From: Syngnathus acus | Lineage: Eukaryota; Chordata; Actinopteri; Syngnathiformes; Syngnathidae | Direction of reading: 5' to 3' | DNA length: 64,000 nt | NCBI RefSeq assembly: GCF_901709675.1 | Contig: NC_051102.1 | Location: forward strand, 7,351,412-7,415,411 | Shown: piece by piece, positions 31,587-43,917 of the stretch | Position numbering within the stretch: position 1 is the first letter of the stretch | Layout of the letters: each line of letters starts with the position of its first letter | Notes under the pieces: generated by a model | Told to the model about the DNA's origin: nothing | What the model saw: only the letters and a program-made list of their open reading frames with translations | Database searches by the model: none | Made by a program: the position numbers and the translations under genes

Positions 31587-31592
31587 AATAAA
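31587..31592 (+). other. Poly(A) signal of wdr33
   Basis: AATAAA lies 76 bp after the stop codon. The rest of 31593-32161 is AT-rich 3' sequence shared with the convergent sft2d3 and contains no gene. Confidence 0.75.
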
Positions 31593-31863
31593 TATCCACG
31601 CGGAAGCTTTGAATCCTGCTCAAATATCTGATTGTTCTGTTTTTGGATCAAGACGTGCGAAGGATTGTGGACCAGCAGGAAACATGGACGACGACACCCC
31701 CCCTAACCCTAACACCCACACACACACCACTACTACTACCAAATGATTCGGAAACACTGTACAGTTGTTTTTTTTCCCCATGGCAATTATAATGGGAATT
31801 CTTCCGCTGAAAACAATTTCATCCAAATATAGGCAGGCTGTGATTTAGGTCCTGAAAAGCACA

Positions 31864-31869
31864 TTTATT
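31864..31869 (-). other. Candidate poly(A) signal of sft2d3
   Basis: AATAAA on the minus strand, about 295 bp beyond the sft2d3 stop codon. A second one lies at 31998-32003. Confidence 0.5.
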
Positions 31870-32161
31870 AAGTATAAACACTTGTTAAATAAAATAAAAA
31901 AAGTACCACACTTAAAGTAAAACTATAGTGGTGCTTGATTTATGGCAAAAGCAGTCGTCTCATAACGTCAAGTTTAATTTGTAGGTGTTGAATTGCATTT
32001 ATTTCAGCGAGTCTTTCTGGTCCCATAACAGCCAAGTCAGCGTTCAGGCCCACCGGTATGAAGCCAAGAGTGAGGGTCCGCTTTGTCCAAGGTGGCTTTG
32101 GCTCTGCAAAAGGCACATGACCGGTGATGACGTCATCGATTCTCGGACCGACGGCCCCGGC

Positions 32162-32833
32162 TCAGATGGTCACGCTTTTCCCGGTCACTGTTCTTTTGAG
32201 GGCGGACGCGGCAACGCCGCCCACGAAGCGGATCCCGGCGCTGCCTCCAGGGAGCAGCGACACCACGTATCCGACGAGCGCGGCCACCTGCGCGGCAGCC
32301 CCGAACGCCGTCAACACAGTGCTGTGCAGGCTCAGCGCGGCGTACAACGTCCCTCCGAGGGCGCACAGGTACACGACGGCCCCAGGCGAGCCGGGCAGGC
32401 CAGCGACTAGCCGGCCGGGTCCCCGCAGAACCGCTGCGGCCGCGATGGCGAAGGCCGAGCCCAGCGACCACAACAGCGCAAACTTGCGGGCGTAAATGAG
32501 CAGCAGCGGCGCGTACAGAGCCGAAAGGCCGAAGCACAGCGCTGACAGGGCGGCAAACATCCCGGAGATGGCCAGCCGCTGGCGGCGACTCACTCCCGGC
32601 ATGCAAGGGTCCGGCTCGGCTGACCACGGCCAACTCCCGCCGGAGCTTGGAACCGCCGAGGCATTGGCGCCGCCGGACCACGGGCTGGACCAGCGTCCGA
32701 ACCAACTTCCGGGGACCGGCTCCGGCTCGCCGAGCTCCACTGCGGTGCTGCCGCCGGACTGCAACGACGGGGCGGCTGTCTTGCCTCTGGACTGCGACAA
32801 ATACTCCTGCAGCTGCCGGTTCAATTCCGCCAT
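32162..32833 (-). CDS. sft2d3: Vesicle transport protein SFT2C (SFT2 domain-containing 3)
   Basis: A single uninterrupted frame of 223 residues starts at the ATG 32833-32831. MAELNRQLQEYLSQS is followed by a Ser/Pro/Trp-rich cytosolic segment. Then come the SFT2 domain and four hydrophobic helices: RLAISGMFAALSALCFGLSA, KFALLWSLGSAFAIAAAAVL, GAVVYLCALGGTLYAALSLH and VAALVGYVVSLLPGGSAGIR. SFT2 proteins are small Golgi membrane proteins implicated in retrograde endosome-to-Golgi traffic. The human SFT2D3 gene is also intronless and also lies next to WDR33 in convergent orientation, which fixes the identification. The coding DNA is much more GC-rich than its flanks. Confidence 0.93.
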   Translation of the reverse strand: MAELNRQLQEYLSQSRGKTAAPSLQSGGSTAVELGEPEPVPGSWFGRWSSPWSGGANASAVPSSGGSWPWSAEPDPCMPGVSRRQRLAISGMFAALSALCFGLSALYAPLLLIYARKFALLWSLGSAFAIAAAAVLRGPGRLVAGLPGSPGAVVYLCALGGTLYAALSLHSTVLTAFGAAAQVAALVGYVVSLLPGGSAGIRFVGGVAASALKRTVTGKSVTI

Positions 32834-34624
32834 TACGACAACACTCCGAGTCCCAGCGCCTCTGCTAACATGCTAATTAAAACGCTAGCAGCGCTCCGTT
32901 TCCGTCTCCTAGCCCGCTTCTTCTTCGTGAGCTCGTTTGTCACACTATTAACTTTTGAGCGACCGCAGCCGGATGGCAGAAACATGACACACGAGCAATT
33001 TGTATGTACTCATGCATTTATGTCTCCTGCTGGTCGCAAGAAAACTGCAGGAGATGCAGATGACGTCATTTCAGCCAGTGCCCCACGGCACAGAGGTGAG
33101 GTGACACAAAGGTTCTTGGGACGCTTGGAAGAGGGAAGAGGAAAAACATTTGAGGGGGCGGCCCAGACTGAAATAGGATCGTTTCATTGGATGTGTGGAG
33201 GAAGCAAACGAGTATGGAAAAAGGAATGAGGGAAGGATGAAGTGGAAGGTGGTCTTGTTGTCGTGGTTGTTTTGGGGCACCTCTGCCGTGCAACGCCGAC
33301 CCTCCCGACGTGTTGCGTTCGAGTTCTTTTCGTCGCGTTGGCTTCTGATGACCTTGATGCGTTCCGCCGACGTCGCGGGTCCCTCGCGTGCGCCGATTGG
33401 CCTCTCGCTCAGGAAACGTTTCCTTTTATAGCAAACGCTGCGCCGAGGGGCCACACTTCCGGGTCGTCGGCATGTAGGATCACCTGGACGCGCTAACGCC
33501 AACCCGTCGAACCTCCACCGATCCCGCACCGATCGGCGAAGGTGAGTACTGCGCTGGGGACGGGAGTCGGGGTCTAGGTCTCGTTCAAGCTCTCTGCGGG
33601 TCTGGGTGGATCGCGCCCGTCGAGACTCGTCACATCAGGTCTTGTTGAGACTCGACAGTCAAGTTCCGAGTGGAGGCGTCGCACTTTGTGCGCGCTCCAA
33701 AAGTAGCGATTTGTTGATGGAGCTAAAAGTTGCGGTCCGTGATTCCCCGATCACCATCAGGAACGCAGACGAACACTTCCGGTTACAGTCTAACAGTCTA
33801 CAACTCGGCGGCCACTTCTTTAGGGACACCAGCACTTCCCTACTATATTGTAACGATCAACTTTTAGGAGCTGCTTGTTGAACAAGCCATTTTGCTATGG
33901 AGTGAGTTGTAAAATGGCTTCGTCGTTGCTTCCTGTTTAGCGGAATAAAATTAGTGCTAAAAAAAATCATGTTGAAAAACACGAGTGTTTTGTTTTTTGT
34001 ACTTTTTTCAAATACACAAACTGAACAGTGGGTTGTGTGAAATTCTATTTTTGTATTTAAAATAAGTTTATAAACTTTGTTGGAAATCTTAAATTAAGAT
34101 GTAGCAAAAGGTCAAATAATAATAATCCTACGTAATACTGAACATCATTATTATAGACTTGACATAATTCAAATTTGTATTCTTTTCATTCGCCCTCAAA
34201 TCGGAAGAACAGGTGCTCCAATGATGTAAAAAAAAAAAAAAAAAAGACGCGAGATGTCCAAGTGCACGGCATGTGCCGAGATGCGACTCCTCGATGTAGA
34301 CGAAAGAGCCGACCCGAGACGAGTCAGCTCGCCTTCCTCGCACGTCATCACTTCCTCTTGCCACTCGTCGTACTCGGTGTCAGGCGTTGCACGTGTCTCA
34401 TTGTGCGTGTGCGCGCGTCCTCAGTACCACAATTTGCTGCAAAGTGCCCGTGCACGCTGCCAGTCCCACCAATGAGGCGCCGCTGCTTCAACTTGCGTAA
34501 GCCAGCTGACACGCACGCTCGGATAAGATGATCTTTAATTCGGAGAAGTAAATGTTGCCCGCATCACGTTGGACCGAAATATTTTTTCTCTCAGCATTGT
34601 CTTGAAGGTTTTGTACGCGCGAGA
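32834..34624. other. Upstream region and non-coding exon of the CYRI gene
   Basis: The likely CYRI promoter is at 33.3-33.5 kb (CCAAT in GATTGGCC near 33397). The first exon is non-coding and ends at 33541 with donor AAG|gtgagt. The acceptor for the coding exon is ctctcag|CATTGT at 34595. A run of about 18 A lies near 34230. No other gene is seen. Confidence 0.5.
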
Positions 34625-36464
34625 ATGGGCAACTTGATCAAAGTGCTGAGCAGAGACATCGACAACAACGCCGGAAACTTCTTCTTGGACTTTGAGAGTA
34701 AGACGCGCGCACGCACGCACCCGCACAAACGCACATGCAGTGCCAGTGATGTGTCCGCGTGTGCAGATGCGGAGGCGTCGAGCTCCGAGAAGGAGGTTTG
34801 GGAGAAGGTGAACAAGGTGCTCACGGAGGCTCAGGTGATCCTGGACGAGCTGCAGGCCTACACGGGAGCAGGCGAGCAGATCCGACTGGTAAAATCCAAT
34901 CCCGCCCGCCGCGGATGTACGCATGTGTCAGTGCGTTGTGAGCGCGCCTGTTTGCGTGCGCACAGGCCATCCAGAGTCCGGGCGAGAAGGGCGCTCAGGA
35001 GAGGGCCTGGTCTGCCGTTCTTCCCCTCGTGGCAAAACTCAAACGTTTCTATGAGTTCTCCCACAAACTCGGTAAGTCTTTTGCCAACGCACTGTTCTGC
35101 CCTCGGTCTCATTCCTTCAACGCTTTCCCGGCGTGTCTCCAGAGCGGAGTCTGCACCAGCTGCTGGAGGTCCTGACCGGCTCCGAAGCCTCGCCCACCCA
35201 GCAGCTGGAGAACAAACAGGCGCTGGCCAGGCAGTTTGCGCTCATCCTGCACTTCACGTTGAGATTTGACGAGCTCAAGGTTGGCCGGCGCCTTCAACCT
35301 TCCTCGTGCCTTTTGTAGCTTTCTTCTTCAGTCACCCTCATCTTAATCTTCTTCTTGCTCTCGATGATCCTCGTGGTTGCAGATGACCATCCCAGCCATC
35401 CAGAATGACTTCAGTTACTACAGACGCACCATCAGCCGCATGCGTATCAACAACCTGAGTGTAAGAAGCGCACACATGCTGCACCTCGCCGTCATTGTTA
35501 ATGTGCGCCCGTCCTTCAGGGCGACGCAGATGCCGAGGTCAACAACGAGCTGGCCAATCGTATGTCCCTGTTCTACGCCAGCGCCACACCCATGTTGAAG
35601 ACGCTGAGCGACGCCACCATCAAGTTCGTCGCCGATGTCAGTACGCGCCGACGCAACTCCACCGATGCGCACGGGAAGCGATCATACCCGCGGTGTCATC
35701 GCGTAGCTAAGTCAAAGAGCGTCATGTGTGAAATGAGACGGGGGGGTCCGCAAATGGTCCCGGGTCACGACCCGGTTGATGACGTTCCCGTGCGCCGCTT
35801 GTAACTTCTATGCTGCCCTGCGGGGGCGCTGCTGTGTGACACACAGAATCCCCAAGTCCCCGTCGACAACACCACTGACTGCCTGAGCACCATGGCCGGC
35901 GTCTGCAAAGTCATGCTGGAAACACCGTGAGGCCCTCAATGCAACGGCGAAACATCGGCGAGGCATGGGCAGGGCATCGTCGCCCCAGCCCCGCCTCGCC
36001 CCGCCCACTTTGGAAAATGAACCCACGGTCCTTTGCAGAGAGTACAGAAGTCGTTTCACCAGCGAGGAGACGCTGCTCTTTTGTTTGCGCGTGATGGTGG
36101 GCGTCATCATCCTCTATGACCACGTGCACCCGGCCGGAGCCTTCGTCAAGACCTCCAACATCGACGTAAGAGCGCCGCGCAGCACTCACACTGGAGCAAG
36201 AGGAGCAGGCCAATGACGGCGTTGCCCCGTGCTTGCTTGCGTGCAGGTGAAAGGCTGCGTCCGGGTGCTGCGGGAGCAGCCGGCGAGTAGCGTGCGAGCT
36301 CTGCTGGATGCGCTCAGGTCACAATTTGCGCTTGGCGACTTGACGCTAGCTAGCTTGCCCGTCGGCCGACGTGTTGACGTGTTGACCTCCGCAGGTACAC
36401 CACCAAGCATCTGAACGACGAGGCCACGCCAAAACACATCAGGAACATGCTGAGCGTCAATTGA
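34625..36464 (+). CDS. CYFIP-related Rac1 interactor (CYRI/FAM49 family)
   Basis: Ten coding exons give 326 residues: 34625-34697, 34767-34888, 34966-35071, 35143-35279, 35383-35460, 35520-35636, 35847-35926, 36039-36165, 36247-36317 and 36395-36464. [12 protein letters not shown] keeps the N-terminal Gly2 used for myristoylation. The DUF1394 core is well conserved: [118 protein letters not shown]. The YYRR pair is the Rac1-contact arginines of CYRI proteins. They bind active Rac1 at the membrane and oppose the Scar/WAVE complex. Residues match CYRIA at some positions and CYRIB at others, so I do not choose. The N-terminal third is more divergent than in either paralogue. Confidence 0.93.
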
Positions 36465-37666
36465 ACAAGAGCGCCCCCTGCTGCTCGTCCTCTGCATTTC
36501 AGCACAACTCCTGAGCTTTCCGGTTTGATTCCTCCTCCTTTGGTCTTAACGGTTCCTATTCTACCTCTCCTGTCGCCATTGTTGCTCACATGTGGGTGTG
36601 ACTGGCGCGGGTGGACTTCACTGGAAGCTAATGTTAGCCTTGGCTAGCAGCCGACGTCAAGATCAGAGCGACGGTCTCGGACGCGAGGGCCGCCTCATCC
36701 TGCAGCTCGATTTTTCTTACTCAGTTTTTCATGTAAAGTTGCGCTTACTTTTCGGCTCCATAAAGTTTTGTATGTACTTTTTTTGGCTTTTATTGTCTGA
36801 CTGAGTGGCAATGGACTGGCGCGGCACACAAGGACCAACGGTGGCCAGTAAAGGCCAGACAGAAAAACAATCGTTTGAAATTAAAAGTACAACATTGATT
36901 GTCCTTATTTATTTGTGCGATACAGCTTTTCCAAAGGTGGCCATTCCGTTTCCGCCACGGACGGACGGAGCGGATTCATCCGCCTTCACCTCTTGTTAAA
37001 GGATGGAGGGCCGCAAGATGAAGGGTTGGGACCGAACAAGCATTTTTTTTTTTCCGAAGCCTCCGGCAACACGCGCATGTGTGGGCGTGTGTGCTCAGGG
37101 TGAGGCGTTGGCATGGTAACTGGCTGGGGTGTGAGCATGTTGTCTGGACTTGTGGTAGCAGCGAGTTAGTGTGTGCATGCGTAAGCGTGAGTAAATGTGA
37201 CTGTGTGTCGAGTCAGGGGACGGATGGGGGGGGCTTTCCCACAAACACACACGTAGTGTATTGCACAAAGATCATCTAACTTGACCACTGCTTGGTCCGT
37301 TCCCCATCGGCCCCTGCCGGAGTGCCATGGGCCTTTTAGAGCCATGTTGACGGACGGGCCGGGCCGCTCACGGAACATGGCCCGGGTTCCGCAGCGGGTG
37401 GAAGTTGAAACGGCCTCCGACTGATTGCTTGTGTTTGTTTGACTCCAGGTCGTGCTCATCAGACATGTTAGGTACTTGAAGGTGTTGAAATAAAACAACG
37501 CCCAGCAAACACTCATGCTAGACTGTATGTCACTAGGGCCAGCCTGCCCTGACACGCTGCAATCATGCGCACACACACACACACACACACACACGAACAC
37601 AGTTTTTAAAAGCAGAGCGTGTGTGACTTTGAGGAGGACTTATAGGCGCGGCGTGAAGAAGTCGAC
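36465..37666. other. CYRI 3' UTR and lamc2 upstream region
   Basis: No gene is recognised. A (CA)n run of about 25 bp sits at 37570-37594, roughly 75 bp before the lamc2 start codon. The lamc2 promoter must lie in this interval, but I see no clear TATA box or known site. Confidence 0.45.
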
Positions 37667-40600
37667 ATGAGGATTTCAATCTTTGCACTTTTCTTTGTGC
37701 TTGGTGTCGTCGCGGCGACCGAAAGTAAGTCACTTTGTTAGCGTAATGGCAACAGCCACGTTTGGGCGATTACAATTTGACCCTTGACCTTTCGGCTCAC
37801 TTAGACTTTTGTCGCCGAGTGAACTTGCTTTAGCTTTGGTCTGCACTTTGAACTCGGCATTCACCGATAACACTTTTTAAAAAAACTGATAGAAGTACGA
37901 GTACTTTGATTACAGTACTTACAGTCCACTTTGTTTGGCGCTTTCATTTACTTTGAAATACTTCCACACGGCCGACATTATTCCTTCACTTGCTCGCGTT
38001 GTGTGCTAGCTTAACTGTCACTTTGCCGCAGGAGGCGCTGCTGTAAAAGTATTGATGCTGTATCAGTTTCTGGTATCCGCTCCCGTGTCATGAGTACGAG
38101 TACAAAGCTGTGGTATCGACCCGATACCCGATAACCCGATACCGGTGCATCCTTACTTTGAACCCCATGTGAGCTCATCAACATTTAAGACATGTCAAGC
38201 AGAGGCCGTCGATGTTCTCGCGCTGCTCGCAATCACGGCAGTATTTCGAGTTAATGTGTAAAGCTGCTCAAGGTAGAACGTCCAAAAGTCAAAGGTGAAG
38301 ATGAGAAGTCGAATCTAACTCAAGGGGCGCTAATAAAAGCTTAGAGCTCGGCAGACAGTTGAGGCAACGACCGTCAGCGGGTCCCAACCGTGACCACCTC
38401 GGCTTTTGGTGTTCCTCCAGGTTCTGTGAGCGACGGATGTGACGGCCAGGGCCACTGCGCCTGCAGAGAAGGAGGACCCTCAGGATGTTCACCCAGGTGC
38501 AAAAAAAAAAAAAGTTGATCATTCACCAAAGCGGTCTTCTCTTTCTACCGCTCATTGTCGTTCTCCTTTGCAGGGGTCGACGACGGGAACGCCGAGAGAC
38601 TTCGGCACACGCCTTGTGTTTCTGTTATGGCCACAGCAGCCAATGTTCCCCTCAGCGGACGTACAGCGTCCACAACATCTGGTCGGGCTTTGAGCAGGGT
38701 AGGCTTTGCTAAGCAACGTCTACAGGAAGGAAGGAAGGAAGGAAGGAAGGCCACTGAACGCTTCACTCCGCAGGTCCCGACGGTTGGAAGGCAGCCACCG
38801 CTCACGGGGTCACCCCAAAGGACGTGCACTCCCGCTGGTCCCCCAAGTATGAGGACGTGGAGGTGATCTCCGCAAACGGTCTGCCCGTCTACCTGCATGC
38901 GCCAGGTACGGATAGACCCGAGCCCCTCAGGCCGAAGCCTCGCCCGTCCTAAACACTTCCTGTCTTTGCCGCAGCTTCTTACCTGGGCGACAAGTTGCTG
39001 AGTTACGGTCGCAACTTGTCCTTCTCGCTGCGTCTGGACCGCGGGGTCCGGCATCCGTCCATTGACGACGTCATCCTAGAAGGTTCTGGTCTTCGGGTCT
39101 CAGCCTCGCTGGGCGACCTGCGATCTGCCCTTCCCTGCGGGCAGAAGATCAACTACACTTTCAGGTGGGAATCCCTCCGGCTCGTCTCGGGTCGGGTTCC
39201 GTCCCGCTGGCGCGGGAGTCTGATCGGTGAGAAGCGTCAACAACATTCCAGGCGCTCCAGCAAGTAGAAACAAAGCAGGAATCCGCGGCGCTCTCATGTT
39301 TATCTCTCGCCGAGCCTTTTAAATGAAAGCTCGTCTTCATTTTCTTCTTCTTTGTGGGCGGGATTTGTGACATTTTCACAACGCATTCCTTGCATGAGCT
39401 CATTTTTCAGTTCTATGCGGCTAGCCCCAAAAGGCGTGAGACTTGATTTGCAACTCGGGGAGAAGGGGGTGTGCTCAAACGCATACGTCGGCAGTAAGGA
39501 CATAACATTGGACGTTTGAATGACCCCGTGTCGCGCTCTCTTGGGTCAGATTGGACGAGCAGCCTAGCAACAAGTGGCACCCTCAGCTCACCCCTTTCCA
39601 GTTCCAGACTCTGCTCCAGAACCTGAGCGCCATCAAGATACGGGCCACCTTCGGCGACAGAGGTGAGCTCCAACCCGTGCATCCCGGACGCGGCGTCTTT
39701 CTCTTAGGCTGCAGTTTGTCTCCAGGCCGCGGATACCTCGACAACGTCAAACTGGTCTCGGCGAGGCGAGGGGACGGCGTCCCGGCCCACTGGGTACGGA
39801 CCTGCGACTGTCCGCCGGGCTACGAGGGCGACTTTTGCCAGCGATGCTCGGCGGGTTTCAAACGCAAACATCCAGCGGACGGCGCGTTCAGCACCTGCAA
39901 GGCCTGCGCCTGCGGGGGGGGCGACTGCGACCCGCAAACGGGCGACTGCTATCCTGCAGACGACACGCAGACCTGCTCGGACGGCTTCTACTGGGATTTC
40001 TGGATTCGCCGCTGCATCCCCTGCCCCTGTGCCGAGGGAATGTCGTGCTCGCCGCTTCCTGGCTCCACGCAGCCGCAGTGTCACGAAAGCTGTCCGCCCG
40101 GAACCACAGGTAGGTTTGATTAGACAAAACAGGATGTAACGGGACTTCTCTACGTGGCATCACGGGGGCGTGAACTCCCCTCGGACCCCATCCACTTGTT
40201 GGGGCTGAAGGTGCGGTTTCGTGTATGTGCTCAGGCCTTCGCTGCGACCAGTGTCAAGAAGGTTTTTACGGCTCGCCAGGAGGGGGCGCCGGAGGCTGGC
40301 GGCCGTGCCAACCTTGCCAGTGCAACGGCCACATTGACGTCGGCGTGGCGGGAAGTTGCGATCGAACCAGCGGCGAATGTCTCAAGTGTGTCAACAACAC
40401 AACGGGTCCCCGCTGCGGGGTCTGCTTGCCAAACTTTTATCGCCGCCTCCTGGCCGAGGCCTGCAGACGTAAGCCACCTTCGCCGAGTTGACACGCTGGC
40501 GATACGTCGACACTCACGTGAGCTTTGCCCGTACACAGCATGCGACTGCGATCTTCGGGGCTCCGAGTCGGCGCAGTGCGACGTCGACGGTCGCTGTCGC

Positions 40601-43600
40601 TGCCGAGCAGGTTTCGACGGTCCAAAGTGTCAGGCGGTGGGGCTGCGCGAGTGTCCCACCTGTTTTAACGGACCCAAAGCCAAGGTGAGCACTGGCCTAG
40701 GGTCGTTCTCGTCCCACAAGCTACGTCCGGCCGTCTTTGCTAATGAGTGCCTCGCAGATGGAGGAATTGGCCTTCAAACTTCGGCTGTTGGAAGAGGCCA
40801 ACTCTCAGACGGGTGGCGGGCAGGGTACTAGCAACATTGGCAATGCAGTGGCTGTGCTAAGTGCGGCCGAGAAGCTGACAGACGACCTGGAGGGAGACGT
40901 GAAGCGAATGGCAGGTGGGTCGTCGCTTGCTGAGAACATTGGGACTACTCGTGAGAGATCGGGCGTTGTCCAAGTCTCACTTGTGATGTTTAACAGACCT
41001 GGAAAAACAGCTGCTGGACAGTCTCAAGTCCATCAACCGCACTCGCCTGGCCGAGGAACAAGACATCCAGAACGTGGCCGATGCCGCTGGTGACATCCGA
41101 CAACGCCAGCAGACTTTTGTGACCAAAGCGGATCAGCTTTGGGATTTCATGGACGACATGAAACGCAAACTGGACGAGGGCAAGACAGTACTTCGCTCAG
41201 CTGTAAGACCTTTGGCCGCGTCGCTGAGTTTGCATTGATGCAAGTGGGCACAGTGGGGGGCTGACACGAAGGGACAATGAGTAAATCTTATTCTCCCGGC
41301 TTCTTCAGGAGTTTCCGGCGGGAGATTCTCCTCTGCTACCAAATACGCTCTCCTCATTGGCGCAGGCAGCGACAACCTTGGCTGATAGGTGCGTGCACCA
41401 GACACTCATCAAGAGCATCGTGGCCGACCCACTTCCTTATTTAAGTCTTCATCTGTCAGACATCAGACCAAGGCGACAGCGGTGGAACGCAGCGCCAACG
41501 AGGCTCTCGCCGACTCTGAGAAAAGTCTGGCGCTGGTCCGAGGTCTTCTCGGCAAAGGGAACAATGTCAAAGACTTGATCGGAGGAGCGAAAACTGTGTA
41601 CGTCTATCTTTTGCTCCATCGAGCCTTGAACAGGGAGCAGCGTCTCATTTTGCTCCGCACGCTCCTTAGTTACGACGGGATGGTGCCACGGGTCAAGACT
41701 TTGGAGAACCGGGCCGTCCGCTTGAGCGACGAGGCAGTGGATGAAAGCAACAGGGCCAACGGCATGCTGGGAGACATCAAGAAGATGGCCGGAGAAATCC
41801 CGCCCGCCCTGACGGTCAGTCAATCGGAGTCAAAGTATCCATTTTATGACTTGAAGCCCCTTCGCATCCTAACGCGTCGTTGCTCTCAGGGGGACACGAA
41901 CGCCATGGCGGCCAAGCTGGACCTCCTGAGGAAGGTAGTGGACGAGAATGTGGCGGGCTTCACGGCCTTGCGCGATGACATCGGGCGGGACACGGTGGCC
42001 GCCCAGGACCTGCTGGAGCGAGGCAGGAATGCCATGCAGGTAAGCAGGCGAGCATTGCACCAATTCACGTCGTGGTCCTGATTGGTGAGCGCATCAGCAA
42101 ACAGGGTCAGTTCCTTCAGGTGCACCATCAATTTCTCCTGTCCCATCCTAATTGTGATGTCATCAGCAAACAGCCCTCTGCCAAGGCTTACTGTTTTGTC
42201 CTCGAAATCGCCAGCTAGTAGATTGTGAGCGTGACTCTCGCAGGACATCGACACGCTGACAGGCCGAGTGGATGCCGCCCATGCCGACACCAAGGGGGCG
42301 CTGCAGCGCATCAACAGCAACACCAATCAACTGGACACCGCCCTCGGTACTCTGAGAGGTAAACAGAAAATCGCACGCGCAGAAACAAGTCGCCTCAGTC
42401 CTAGCCCGTCCGTCTTCACCGTCCTCAACATCCTGTCCCTCCTCAGGCTTTGACCAGCAGATCGCCGACAACCAAGCGCTGGCGGACGCCGCCATCAAGC
42501 GACTTCCTGCCATCAACGCGACCATACAGCAGGCTGCCAAGAACAATGCGAAGACTCAGGTCCTGCTGGATGCCGTGTCCGCCGACTCCGACGGGGCCAT
42601 GGCGTCCATCAACCAGCTGGAGAAACTGATCCCCGGCCTGGAGGTGCGTAGCATAAAGTGCTAAGCTAAGATTCAAGACTTTTGCTCAGTTTCCTCTTTC
42701 TGTGGCTAACATTCAAAGAATGTTGATGAACAGAACTACATGTTGATAGGTCAAAGCAGAGAACATTCACCTTTCCGGGAAGTTTTTCCTCACCAAATAA
42801 AGTGTCAAGACCTCAGTCTCTATTTTTGTAGACAGTGCAAATGCCGGCAAGATGCACATCCTTATGCCAATTAGGCACAGCGCTCGCATCTAAGCTCAAT
42901 TTTGCTGGACGTGCGCCTGGCAGAGTGACAATTTGGTGCCAAAAACCCACTCAGTCCACATCTAACTAACCCTGATGCAGGGTACGCAGCTGGGCTAATG
43001 CTAGGAGGTCCAAGTGTGCTCCACGTTCAAAGAGAAGGGAAAGGAGCCCCTTTGATTGGCTGTGATGGTCGTGGGCCTTGGCCTCTCCAACCAGGATGCA
43101 GACCTCCCTCTGGCTGATCCGCCGGCCTGCGCCGGTCTGCGAAATGACCAAGCCCTGAGCAGACTAGCTCCATGCGCCGTGCGGCCCCCATACTTGGCAT
43201 AAAGTGATGAAAAATGTTTGACCCGCTAGGGAGGGATCCAGTTGGCACCGCAACTCGTGAGCGACATCGGCAAATTTAACGACGACGCCAAGGCACTGCG
43301 GGTGCTGGCGGATGACGTCGGCATAGACATCAGGGACGAGCTGGACGATGCCAGGAACCTGGAAGCGGACGCCGTGCAGGTGAGACAGCGGCCGGTGGAA
43401 AGGCAGCGACAGCAAAGTGACGCCTGTGTTTGACTCGCCCGCAGGCCGGTGATGCCGCCGCTGGCGCCCTGAGGAACTCCAAACAGGCCAGAGACGACAT
43501 AGGAAAAATGCTGCGGGACATCGCCAGTGGGCTGGCCGCCGTCGGTAAGAAACGCACTCAAACTGTTGGAGATAAAACACAAAAGACGTTTTGAAAATGA

Positions 43601-43917
43601 GAAAGACAAATATGGCCATAGTTGGGCCTCGCTGGGAACGTTAACCTCCTTGCCGTTCCACAGACCAACCGGGAACGTTGGACCCGCGCCGCCTTCAGGA
43701 GCTGGAGGAGTCGGTGGCGGCGGGCCGCCGGGACGTGCAGACGAGACTGGAGCCTCAGCTGAGGGATGCGGTGGAGCGTGAGGCGGCGCAGCGCCGCCTG
43801 TTGGCCGTCTTGGATGGGGACATTGACGCCATCTTGTGGGACATTGCCAACCTGGAGGAGATCTTGAAGACCGTGCCCAGTGAATGCTTCAACAACCCTC
43901 CCATTGAGAAGCCCTGA
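37667..43917 (+). CDS. lamc2: Laminin subunit gamma-2
   Basis: Twenty exons join in phase: 37667-37724, 38421-38496, 38574-38698, 38774-38905, 38975-39164, 39550-39662, 39726-40109, 40235-40468, 40539-40684, 40758-40914, 40997-41202, 41309-41388, 41460-41597, 41670-41814, 41890-42039, 42244-42358, 42447-42643, 43230-43379, 43445-43544, 43664-43917 (1049 residues). After a signal peptide comes one degenerate Cys-rich piece, then CFCYGHSSQCS and a laminin IV-A domain (GDKLLSYGRNLSFSLRLDRG, DDVILEGSGLRV). LE modules with paired cysteines follow, then a long alpha-helical coiled coil. The C-terminus LEEILKTVPSECFNNPPIEK keeps the penultimate-region Cys that links to the beta chain. Gamma-2 is part of laminin-332 in epithelial basement membranes. 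Human LAMC2 has 1193 residues; the deficit is mainly N-terminal LE modules. NMNAT2 follows, as in human. Confidence 0.95.
38724..38750 (+). repeat. (GGAA)n microsatellite in lamc2 intron 3
   Basis: Six near-perfect GGAA units. Confidence 0.9.

Noticed and set aside
41886-42326. Minus-strand frame with GLFADDITIRM, reminiscent of the FADD box of reverse transcriptases, in a lamc2 intron
   Set aside because: Only about 60 residues lie in the intron and no other reverse-transcriptase motif accompanies them. The frame is antisense to lamc2 exons on both sides. Probably chance.
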